Assembly: GCA_963816955.1 (NCBI GenBank)
Contig: CAWFME010000004.1
Location: 868,001 to 932,000, forward strand
Direction of reading: 5' to 3'
Source of the DNA: DATFQI01 sp963816955
GTDB lineage: Bacteria; Actinomycetota; Thermoleophilia; Solirubrobacterales; Solirubrobacteraceae
Length of the DNA stretch: 64,000 bases
Under the pieces are notes generated by a model. That model saw nothing but the letters and a program-made list of their open reading frames with translations. It was not told where the DNA came from and ran no database searches. Made by a program: the position numbers and the translations under genes. Shown here piece after piece: positions 29,864 to 36,935 of this stretch. How positions within the stretch are numbered: the stretch's first letter is position 1; each line of letters starts with the position of its first letter.

Positions 29864-30678
29864 TGATCCGCCTCGCGATCCGCGTCGCGCGCGACCAGGC
29901 CGAGCTGGTGCTCGCCGAGCTGGCCGAGCTCGCCCCGGCGGGCCTGGAGGAGCGCGACGTCGACGAGTCCACCGTCGAGTACGCGATCTACGGCGCGCCG
30001 GGCGAGCTGCCGCCGCTCCCGGACCTGCGCGCGGCCGTCGGCGGCGCGCTCGTGGACGTCTCCACCACGGAGCTGGCCGACGACTGGGACGTGCGCTGGC
30101 GCACCTGGCATCCCGCGGTGGTGGTCGAGTCGGGCGGGCGGACGCTGCGCGTGCGCCCGCCGTGGGAGGAGCCCCAGCCCGGGACGATCGACGTCGCGAT
30201 CGAGCCCGCGCAGGCGTTCGGCACCGGCGCGCACGAGACCACGCGGCTGTCGCTGACGCTGCTGATGGCGCTGGAGCCGAGCGGCCCGCTGGCGGACTGG
30301 GGCTGTGGCTCGGGCGTGCTGGCGATCGCGGCCGCCAAGCTCGGCTTCGCTCCCGTCACCGCCTGCGACGTCGAGGCGGCCTCCGTGGCCGCCACGCGCG
30401 ACGGGGCCCGCGACAACGGCGTCGCGGTCGAGGTCTCGCGCTGCGACCTGCGGCGGAACCCGGGCCCGTGGGCGCCGACGGTGACCGCGAACCTCGTGCG
30501 GCCGCTGCTGCTCGAGGTGGCTTCCGGATTGGGGCCGCTTCCCGAGCGGCTGGTGGTCTCGGGCCTGCTGCGGGCCGAGGCCGACGAGGTCGCCGCCGCG
30601 TTCGCGGCGCGCGGCATGACGGAGACGGACCGGAGGGAGGGCACGGAATGGAGCGCGCTGCTGCTGGAGAGCCGGTGA
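29863..30678 (+). CDS. PrmA-type protein methyltransferase, copy 2
   Basis: Second L11-methyltransferase-like protein, 271 residues, clearly paralogous to copy 1: same opening (IRLAIRVARDQAELVLAELA), AQAFGTGAHETTRLSLTLL, DWGCGSGVLAIAAAKLG and TANLVRPLL. The two share the layout but differ through most of the sequence, so the duplication is not recent. ATG at 29863 was chosen; GTG at 29854 or 29860 in the same frame is possible. The position after dnaJ and prmA is where rsmE is often found in other bacteria, and it is absent here. Substrate unknown. Confidence 0.85.
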   Translation: MIRLAIRVARDQAELVLAELAELAPAGLEERDVDESTVEYAIYGAPGELPPLPDLRAAVGGALVDVSTTELADDWDVRWRTWHPAVVVESGGRTLRVRPPWEEPQPGTIDVAIEPAQAFGTGAHETTRLSLTLLMALEPSGPLADWGCGSGVLAIAAAKLGFAPVTACDVEAASVAATRDGARDNGVAVEVSRCDLRRNPGPWAPTVTANLVRPLLLEVASGLGPLPERLVVSGLLRAEADEVAAAFAARGMTETDRREGTEWSALLLESR

Positions 30679-31628
30679 TCGGGATCGAGGACGTGCGGGC
30701 CGCCGCGCGGCGGATCGAGGGGCTGGCGCACCGCACGCCGGTCCTGACCTCGCGCGCGCTCGACGCCGCGACGGGCGCGCAGGTGTTCCTGAAGGCGGAG
30801 AACCTGCAGCGCGTCGGGGCGTTCAAGTTCCGCGGCGCGTGCAACGCCGTCGCGTCGCTGTCCGAGGACGAGCGCGCGGCCGGCGTGGCGACGGTCTCCT
30901 CCGGCAACCACGCGCAGGCGCTGGCGCTCGCCGCCTCGCTGCACGGCGTGAACGCCACGATCCTGATGCCCGAGGACGCCCCGCCGAACAAGCTCGCGGC
31001 CACGCAGGGCTACGGCGCCGAGGTGATCCCGTTCGACCGCTACGCAGCGGACCGCGAGCAGCTCCTCGCCGACCTCGTGGCCGAGCGCGGCTCCGTCCCG
31101 GTCCACCCCTACGACGACGCGCGCGTGATGGCCGGGCAGGGCACGGTGGCGCTCGAGCTGCTCGAGCAGGCCGGCCCGCTCGACCTGCTGCTCGTGTGCG
31201 TCGGCGGCGGCGGGCTGATCGCGGGCTGCGCCACGGCCGCGGCCGCGCTCGCGCCGAATACGCGCGTGGTCGGCGTGGAGCCAGAGGCCGGCGACGATAC
31301 GCGCCGATCGCTGGCCGCGGGCGAGCGCGTCCGGATCCCCGTCCCGCGCACGATCGCCGACGGCCAGCAGCTCCCGATCCCGGGCGAGCTGACGTTCGAG
31401 GTCGTGCGCGCGCTCGTGAGCGACGTCACCGTCGCCTCCGACACCGAGATCGTCGCCGCGATGCGGTTCCTGTTCGAGCGGCTCAAGACCGTGGCCGAGC
31501 CGAGCGGCGCCTGCGCGCTGGCGGCATTGCTGGCGGGCCGGGTCGAAGCGCGCGGCCTGCGGGTGGGGGTGACGATCTCGGGCGGGAACGTGGCACCCGG
31601 GCGGTTCTCCGAGCTGCTCTCGGAGTAG
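30648..31628 (+). CDS. Threonine/serine dehydratase (PLP-dependent, no ACT domain)
   Basis: Fold-type II PLP enzyme that deaminates threonine to 2-oxobutanoate (or serine to pyruvate). It shows VGAFKFRGACNAVASL (PLP Lys in the SxKxRG-like motif), SSGNHAQALALAA, and the phosphate-binding GGGGLIAGC. About 326 residues with no C-terminal regulatory domain, as in the catabolic or archaeal-type enzymes. ATG at 30648 has a strong purine RBS (GGAGGGAGG) 7 nt upstream and overlaps copy 2 of prmA by 31 nt; GTG at 30675, in a GTGA overlap, is the alternative. Its TAG stop forms the -10-like box for the next gene. Confidence 0.9.
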   Translation: MERAAAGEPVIGIEDVRAAARRIEGLAHRTPVLTSRALDAATGAQVFLKAENLQRVGAFKFRGACNAVASLSEDERAAGVATVSSGNHAQALALAASLHGVNATILMPEDAPPNKLAATQGYGAEVIPFDRYAADREQLLADLVAERGSVPVHPYDDARVMAGQGTVALELLEQAGPLDLLLVCVGGGGLIAGCATAAAALAPNTRVVGVEPEAGDDTRRSLAAGERVRIPVPRTIADGQQLPIPGELTFEVVRALVSDVTVASDTEIVAAMRFLFERLKTVAEPSGACALAALLAGRVEARGLRVGVTISGGNVAPGRFSELLSE

Positions 31629-31631
31629 GCT
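31626..31631 (+). promoter_or_regulatory. -10-like box for the NADH dehydrogenase, formed by the dehydratase stop
   Basis: TAGGCT starts with the dehydratase TAG and ends six nt before the ATG at 31638. No Shine-Dalgarno is present. Third clear case of a stop codon doubling as the box. Confidence 0.45.
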
Positions 31632-31637
31632 CGGGAC

Positions 31638-32999
31638 ATGGCGTGGAGAGTCGTGATCCTCGGCGGCGGCTTCGGCGGGCTCTACACCGCGCGCAAGCTC
31701 GAGAAGGTGCTCCCGCAGGGCTCCGCGCGGGTGACGCTGATCAACGACGTCAACTTCATGCTCTACACGCCGCTGCTGCCGGGCGCGGCCGGCGGCACGC
31801 TCGAGCCCCGCCACGTCGTGGTCCCGCTACGCGAGCAGCTGCGCGACACGCACCTCAAGCTCGCGCGGGTGACGGGCGCGGATCCGACCCGCCGGCAGGT
31901 CACGATCCGCTCGCCCGAGGGAGAGGTCGAGACGCTCACCTACGACCAGCTCGTGGTCACGATCGGCTCGACCTCGCGCACGCTGCCGATCCCGGGCCTG
32001 GCAGAGCACGCGGTCGGCTTCAAGACGCTGTCGGAGGCGATCGCGCTGCGCAACCGGCTCGTGCAGACGCTCGAGCACGCGGAGTCGATCGACGACGACG
32101 AGGCCCGCCACTCGCTGCTGACCTTCGTCTTCGTCGGCGCGGGCTACGCGGGCGTCGAGGGCCTCGCCGAGCTGCAGGACTTCGCCACGGACGTGCTCGA
32201 GCTCTACCCGCGCTGCCGCCTGCACGGCGTGCGCTTCATGCTCGTCGAGGCGCGCGACCGGCTGATGCCCGAGATCTCCGAGAGCCTGGCCGCCTTCGCG
32301 GGCGCCGAGCTGCGCCGGCGCGGGATCGAGATCCGGCTCGGGACGACGATCGAGCGCGTGTCGGCCGAGTCGACGGAGCTGTCCACGGGCGAGGTGATCC
32401 CGACCCGCACGGTCGCCTGGACCGCGGGCGTCAAGCCGCACCCGATCGTGGCGGAGCTCGGGCTGCCGCTGGACGAGGGCGGGCGGATCAAGGTCGACCG
32501 CTACTGCCAGGTCGAGGGCTTCGACAACGTCTGGGCGATCGGCGACGCGGCCGCGGTGCCCGACCCGGCGCGGCCCGGCCTGCCGTCCCCGCCGACCTGC
32601 CAGCACGCGATCCGCCAGGGCCGGACCGTGGGCGCGAACGTCGCGTCGGCGCTCGGCGCGGGCAAGAAGAAGCCGTTCACCTACAAGACGCTCGGCGTGT
32701 TCGTCGACATGGGCCGCTACCAGGCGGTCGCCGAGACCGTCGGGATCCGCTGGCGCGGCTTCCCGGCGTGGTTCCTGGCCCGCAGCTACCACCTGATGAT
32801 GATGCCGGGCCGGCGCCGCCGCGCCCGCCTGGTGGCCGACTGGACCGTCGGCCTGCTGTTCGGGCGCGACTCGTCCGAGCTGGGCCAGCTCGGGCATCCG
32901 CCGCCGCTCGTCTCGCCCGGCCTCAGCGAGCAGAGCGCCGGCGGGACCGCGCCGGACGGCAGCGGGCGTCCCGAGGACGCCGACGCCAACGTGCGTTGA
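31638..32999 (+). CDS. ndh: Type II NADH dehydrogenase (NDH-2-like FAD oxidoreductase)
   Basis: Peripheral membrane flavoprotein passing electrons from NADH to quinone without pumping protons. It has 453 residues. The FAD motif VVILGGGFGGLYTARKLE is at residues 5-22. The NADH-binding Rossmann motif is FVFVGAGYAGVEGLAELQ (about 158-175). The FAD-contact region reads NVWAIGDAAAVPD, and CQHAIRQGRTVGANVA follows. The C-terminal half includes LMMMPGRRRRARLVADWTVG, a basic amphipathic region that could bind the membrane. The TGA stop overlaps the TTG start of the downstream transporter. Confidence 0.88.
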   Translation: MAWRVVILGGGFGGLYTARKLEKVLPQGSARVTLINDVNFMLYTPLLPGAAGGTLEPRHVVVPLREQLRDTHLKLARVTGADPTRRQVTIRSPEGEVETLTYDQLVVTIGSTSRTLPIPGLAEHAVGFKTLSEAIALRNRLVQTLEHAESIDDDEARHSLLTFVFVGAGYAGVEGLAELQDFATDVLELYPRCRLHGVRFMLVEARDRLMPEISESLAAFAGAELRRRGIEIRLGTTIERVSAESTELSTGEVIPTRTVAWTAGVKPHPIVAELGLPLDEGGRIKVDRYCQVEGFDNVWAIGDAAAVPDPARPGLPSPPTCQHAIRQGRTVGANVASALGAGKKKPFTYKTLGVFVDMGRYQAVAETVGIRWRGFPAWFLARSYHLMMMPGRRRRARLVADWTVGLLFGRDSSELGQLGHPPPLVSPGLSEQSAGGTAPDGSGRPEDADANVR

Positions 33000-33805
33000 C
33001 CCTCGCGGCGCTCGCGCTGGTGCTCGGCTCGGCGGCCGTGCACGCGCTCTGGAACGCGCTGCTGGCGGACGCCGAGGACACGTACGCGACGACGGCGGTG
33101 ATGCTCGTCGCCGGCGCGTCGCTGTTCGCGCCGCTCGCCGCGCTGACGTGGGACGTCGACGCCGAGGCGGTCCCGTACGTGCTCGCGTCGGGCGCGCTCG
33201 AGCTCGTGTACTTCGGGCTGCTGGCCACGGCCTACGCCCGCGCCGATCTCACCTTCGTCTATCCCGTCGCGCGCGGCTCGGCGCCCGTGATCGTGCTCGT
33301 CGTGTCGGTGGCGGCGCTCGGCGCGGCGGTGAGCGGTCTGCAGGCGGCCGGGGTGCTCGCGGTCGCCGCGGGCGTCGTGCTCGTGCACGGGCTCGCGCGC
33401 GGCCGCGGCGCCGACCTCGCGCTCGCGCTGGCCGTCGGCGCCTGCATCGCGGGCTACACGCTCGTCGACGACCACGGGCTTGAGCACGCCGCCCCGATCG
33501 CATACCTCATGCTCGTGCTGGCGGTGGCCGCCGTGCCGTACGCAACGGTCGTCGGCCCGGCCGCGATGCGCAGGGCGCTGACTTTGAGAGCCGTGCTCGC
33601 CGGGGTCGGGATGTTCGGGGCCTACGTGCTCGCGCTGGCGGCGCTCGAGCGCGCCGAGGCCGCGCCGGTCGCGGCGCTGCGCGAGACGAGCGTGGTCATG
33701 GCGGTGGTCGGCGCCGCGGTGGTCGGCCGCGCCCGGGTGCCCGCCGCGAGGGTGGCGGGTGCGTGTGTCGTGGTGGTGGGCGCCGCCGCCATCGCCTTGG
33801 GGTGA
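32996..33805 (+). CDS. EamA/DMT-superfamily transporter
   Basis: Has 269 residues with about ten hydrophobic segments arranged as two five-helix repeats. It includes VHALWNALLADAEDTYAT and VYFGLLATAYARADLTFVYP at the first-repeat end, and LAALERAEAAPVAALRETSV in the second, both typical of EamA permeases. It exports or imports a small metabolite that cannot be identified. TTG at 32996 forms a TTGA overlap with the preceding stop, and no ATG/GTG is suitably placed before the first helix. Followed by the hairpin repeat at 33857. Confidence 0.85.
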   Translation: MTLAALALVLGSAAVHALWNALLADAEDTYATTAVMLVAGASLFAPLAALTWDVDAEAVPYVLASGALELVYFGLLATAYARADLTFVYPVARGSAPVIVLVVSVAALGAAVSGLQAAGVLAVAAGVVLVHGLARGRGADLALALAVGACIAGYTLVDDHGLEHAAPIAYLMLVLAVAAVPYATVVGPAAMRRALTLRAVLAGVGMFGAYVLALAALERAEAAPVAALRETSVVMAVVGAAVVGRARVPAARVAGACVVVVGAAAIALG

Positions 33806-33856
33806 CGCCGGCGACCGTCAACGGCGGCTGGTCGCCCCGGCGCTCCCGGTCTCACT

Positions 33857-33901
33857 CGAGCGGTGGATTGATGTGCCTGAGAGGGATCAATCCACCGCTC
33901 G
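33857..33901. repeat. 45-nt hairpin element, copy 1
   Basis: Perfect 16-bp inverted arms (CGAGCGGTGGATTGAT and its complement) enclose a 13-nt loop GTGCCTGAGAGGG. It lies 52 nt after the EamA stop and 38 nt before the stop of the opposing DUF192 gene. Copy 2 is at 48970-49014 in the opposite orientation with one base different. REP- or MITE-like; it may also act as a bidirectional terminator. Confidence 0.9.
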
Positions 33902-33938
33902 GGTGCGGAGCAGGCGGTGCGGGCGGCTCCCTCATCTC

Positions 33939-34334
33939 CTACCCGGCCGCAGTTCCGCGCCCGGCCGGGCGCGGCGCAGTTCCGAGCCCGGCGTCCACGA
34001 AGGCTCGCGCGGCGCCCGCGTTGCACTCCACGACCGACCGCGCGCGCAGGCACGTCCGGAGCCTCCGCGGCGGGACGGCCTCGTCGACGCGGACGACGGC
34101 TCCGGCCCGGTCGAGCCAGATCAGGTCGAGCGGGAAGCGCATCGTGAACGTGTGCACGGAGCGGCACTTCGGGATGTGGAGCGCCGTCGTCGCCGGCATC
34201 GCGTCGAGCTTGGCGAGGCCCTTCAGGCGGGCGGCCCGGGTGCGAGCCTCGGCGACCCGCAGCCCGCCGGCGAGGTCCCGGCCGGGCAGGGCGTCGAGCC
34301 GCGAACCGCTAGCCGATGCAGAACTCGCAGCCAC
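33939..34334 (-). CDS. DUF192 family protein
   Basis: 131 residues. The family core is clear: IPKCRSVHTFTMRFPLDLIW then LDRAGAVVRVDEAVPPRRL, and SVVECNAGAARAF (VxELxAG-like). DUF192 proteins are small beta-rich proteins of unknown role, often exported; no signal peptide is evident here. The N-terminal ~30 residues (Ser/Ala-rich) are uncertain, and the listed start overlaps the end of the upstream gene by 26 nt. Likely cotranscribed with the unknown membrane protein at 34309-35427. Confidence 0.75.
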   Translation of the reverse strand: MAASSASASGSRLDALPGRDLAGGLRVAEARTRAARLKGLAKLDAMPATTALHIPKCRSVHTFTMRFPLDLIWLDRAGAVVRVDEAVPPRRLRTCLRARSVVECNAGAARAFVDAGLGTAPRPAGRGTAAG

Positions 34335-35427
34335 TGCCTCCGCCGCCGGAGGAGCCTCCGCCGGACGAGCCGCCTGACGACCCGCCGCTCGAGCCGCCGG
34401 TGGAGGGGCCCGGGGTGGGGGGCACGTCGATGGGCGGGGCCGGGCGGGCGGGCGAGGCTGTGGCGTTCTGCGCGGCTTGGCGGCGAGCGCGGCGGCGCTC
34501 GATGCGGCGGCGCTCGAGCCGGCGCTCGGCGAGTCGCTTGGCGCGGCGCTCGCGGGCGAGCCGGACGGCTCGGGCCTGCTCGGCCCGGGCGGCGCGCTGG
34601 CCGCGCTCGAACGCGCGCCGCTCTGCGGCGGCCGCGGCGGCGCGCTCGGCGGCCGTGGGCTCCGTCGAGGCCGGCGAGGGCGCCGGCGCCGGCTTGGTCG
34701 CCTGGGCGGTGCGCTTCGCCTCCTTGCTCGGCGAGGGCGACAGCCCGCCGGCGAGCAGCGAGACGGCGAGCACCACGAGCGCGATCCCGGCGACGGCGTA
34801 GACGGTGACCATCACGGCCGGGCTGCGCAGGGCGGCGCCGCGGCGCGGCTTGCGCGCCGGCGGGGTGGCCTGCGAGGCGCCGAAGGCGGCCGCGCCGCGC
34901 GCGGACGGGAACGGCCGGCCGGAGCCGCCGGCCGGCGCGGGCTCACCGGCGAGGTCGTCGTCCCACGCCGGCTCCTCGACGGGAGCGGGGGCGGCCTGGA
35001 GCGAGTAAGGCGCTGCGGGCGCCGGATCCCGCGGGGGCTCGGCGACGGGCGCGGCCGGCGCCGGATCGGCGGGCGGCGGGCGGAAGGTCACCGGCGCGGG
35101 CGGAGCGGGCTCGTCGCGGGCTTCGAGGCCGTCCTCCCAGCCGAGGTCGTCGTCCCAGTCGTCGAGGTCGGCCTCGCGGGTCTGCGGCGGATCCTGGACC
35201 GCCACCCCGCCGGCCGGCATCGAGGCGTAGGCCACGGCGCCGCTCGAGGCGGCGGCCGCGACCGCCGTGGGCCGCTCGGCCCGCGCCGCACGCGAACGCC
35301 CGGCGCTCCCGCTCCACTGGCGCGTGCCGCCCGGCCTGCGGACGCTCCCGCGCGACCTGCGGGCACGCAGCGTCAGCAGCGTCAACGCTGCGACTGCCAG
35401 GACCCCTGTGACGACGACGATCTCCAT
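34309..35427 (-). CDS. Unknown two-TM low-complexity protein ending in a CxxC tail
   Basis: Not recognised. It has 372 residues: an N-terminal hydrophobic segment (about 4-20, VVVTGVLAVAALTLLTL) followed by Arg-rich sequence, an acidic Pro/Ala-rich region with DDWDDDLGWEDG (about 89-100) and a second membrane segment (205-226). An Ala/Arg/Glu-rich probable coiled coil follows (about 245-320), then a Pro stretch, a Gly/Ser linker (340-366) and the tail CEFCIG (367-372). The two membrane segments and the low-complexity parts suggest an envelope-spanning or scaffold protein. It is divergent from the zinc-ribbon gene by 57 nt and precedes DUF192. No function is claimed. Confidence 0.65.
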   Translation of the reverse strand: MEIVVVTGVLAVAALTLLTLRARRSRGSVRRPGGTRQWSGSAGRSRAARAERPTAVAAAASSGAVAYASMPAGGVAVQDPPQTREADLDDWDDDLGWEDGLEARDEPAPPAPVTFRPPPADPAPAAPVAEPPRDPAPAAPYSLQAAPAPVEEPAWDDDLAGEPAPAGGSGRPFPSARGAAAFGASQATPPARKPRRGAALRSPAVMVTVYAVAGIALVVLAVSLLAGGLSPSPSKEAKRTAQATKPAPAPSPASTEPTAAERAAAAAAERRAFERGQRAARAEQARAVRLARERRAKRLAERRLERRRIERRRARRQAAQNATASPARPAPPIDVPPTPGPSTGGSSGGSSGGSSGGGSSGGGGSGCEFCIG

Positions 35428-35484
35428 ATCGCTCCCCTACTGCGGCGTGGGCGCCGGCGTGCGCCTGCCCTTGCCTCCGTCTCT

Positions 35485-36441
35485 ATGGTGCCAGTTGTGC
35501 CCGCGGGAGACCAGGACCACGCCTCTACGGGTTCGCGCCGCGACATTCAACAGCCCACGATCCTGGTGCTCGGCCTCAAGCCGGAGCGGCTCGTGGACAG
35601 CGAGGGCCGGATCGACGCGTTCCTCGAGCCGCCCACCCAGGAGCAGGTCGAGACGCTCGTCGAGGCCGTCCGCTCCGGCGCGGAGGCGGGCGGCCATGTG
35701 CTCGCGATCGTGCCCCAGTGGCTCAAGGGCGACGGGCTGCTGCGGCTGCAGATGGTCGAGTCCGCGCTCGACGACGAGCGCCTGACGATCCACGAGACCC
35801 CGCTGCCGCCGCTCGCAGCCGCGGTGCTCGCCTCGCTCGCGTCGGCGGTCGCGCCCCATCTGCCGTCGCTCGGCGTGCTCGTCTCCGTGCTGCCGGAGCT
35901 CGAGGCCGAGCTGCACGTCTTCACGTGGCTGGGCAGCGTCAGCGGCCTCAGCGTGCCCGCGCCGTCGATCGGCCAGCACGTGGCCTCGCTGAGCCCCGGC
36001 AGCGCGTTCGGCGTCTCGTCCTATCCCGAGCCGTCCGTGCACAAGCTCGGCCGCGACGGGCCCGGCGTGCCGCTGCCGCGGATCGAGCGGCCGTCGCGGC
36101 TCGCGGTGAGCGATCAGGGCGGCAACGTCGACTGGGTCCACGCCGTCAACGCGGCGCTGGGGAACCTCGAGGTGCGGACGGTCGAGCCGACGCCCAACGG
36201 CCCGTCGTGGTGGGGCACCGGCAAGCTGGTCGAGAGCGTCGCGTACCCGGTCGACGTGCAGCGGCTGGCCGCCGAGCTCGCGCAGGCCGCGGACCCGTGG
36301 AGCTGCCGCTGGTGCCGCGAGCTGATCGCCCGCTCGCCGTGCCCGATGTGCGGGCACCGCGGCCGCCCGCCGCGCCGTCGCGCGGCCGCCGGGGCGGGCG
36401 GGGTCATATCGCCGGGCGATCAGCACGGCGCCCGCACGTAG
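35485..36441 (+). CDS. Unknown protein with C-terminal zinc ribbon
   Basis: Not recognised. It has 318 residues, soluble, with a Leu/Val/Ala-rich globular body (for example ILVLGLKPERLVDSEGRIDA near 26-45). The C-terminal motif is CRWC...CPMC (Cys274, 277, 286, 289), a probable zinc-binding knuckle, followed by a basic tail RPPRRR. ATG at 35485 was chosen; further upstream the frame becomes Arg/Gly-rich shadow sequence. It is divergent from the two-TM protein, and its end overlaps the convergent lipoprotein by 22 nt. Codon pattern fits a real gene. Confidence 0.6.
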   Translation: MVPVVPAGDQDHASTGSRRDIQQPTILVLGLKPERLVDSEGRIDAFLEPPTQEQVETLVEAVRSGAEAGGHVLAIVPQWLKGDGLLRLQMVESALDDERLTIHETPLPPLAAAVLASLASAVAPHLPSLGVLVSVLPELEAELHVFTWLGSVSGLSVPAPSIGQHVASLSPGSAFGVSSYPEPSVHKLGRDGPGVPLPRIERPSRLAVSDQGGNVDWVHAVNAALGNLEVRTVEPTPNGPSWWGTGKLVESVAYPVDVQRLAAELAQAADPWSCRWCRELIARSPCPMCGHRGRPPRRRAAAGAGGVISPGDQHGART

Positions 36442-36935
36442 CTGGCCGGTTGAGGGGTGTCGCCCGCGTCGAGCTCCACGCGGGCCCGGTCGAAGTAGGC
36501 CTCGCCGTCGCACAGCCGCGGCGCGGACAGCCGGACGCGGGCCGGGTAGTCGTCCTTGCCGCCGGACGCGCAGTTCGGGTCGCAGTCGCGCACCGTGAGC
36601 GTCCCGGCGCCCTCGGCGCCCGTGGCGTCCCAGCGGTCCCAGCGCAGGTCTTCGAGCGTCGAGTCGGCGGCGACGTCGATCGTCCCGGGCCGCACGCCGA
36701 CGGCGCCCTCGACGCCGACCACGCCGACCGTCCCGGCCGCGAGCGCGCTCGCGACGCCGGCCGGCGGCGCCTTGCGCGGCGGCGGCTCGGGCCGCGCCCG
36801 CTCGCCGCTGCCCGGCCGCTCCGGGCCCCAGTCGCCCTTCGGCAGCGGCGCCGTGGCGCGCCGCGGCCGCTCGTCGGAGGCGCCGCAGCCCGCTGCGGCC
36901 AGCGCCAGCGCCAGCGTGGCGAGCGCGGCCCTCAT
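36420..36935 (-). CDS. Putative lipoprotein
   Basis: Has 171 residues. The N-terminus MRAALATLALALAAAGCG is a signal peptide with a lipobox ending in Cys17, so the mature protein is probably lipid-anchored outside the membrane. A Pro/Arg-rich linker (about 22-60) precedes a small beta-rich domain with four Cys (RDCDPNCASG, APRLCDGEAYF, VRAPC at the very end). No family recognised. The ATG forms an ATGA overlap with the stop of the TadG-like hydrolase gene, so the two are cotranscribed and may act together at the pilus or wall. Confidence 0.65.
   Translation of the reverse strand: MRAALATLALALAAAGCGASDERPRRATAPLPKGDWGPERPGSGERARPEPPPRKAPPAGVASALAAGTVGVVGVEGAVGVRPGTIDVAADSTLEDLRWDRWDATGAEGAGTLTVRDCDPNCASGGKDDYPARVRLSAPRLCDGEAYFDRARVELDAGDTPQPASYVRAPC

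Noticed and set aside
29073..31628. 851-codon frame that would fuse PrmA to threonine dehydratase
   Set aside because: The middle third is Arg/Pro/Gly-rich shadow of the second PrmA gene, which is real in another frame. The ends are two separate genes.
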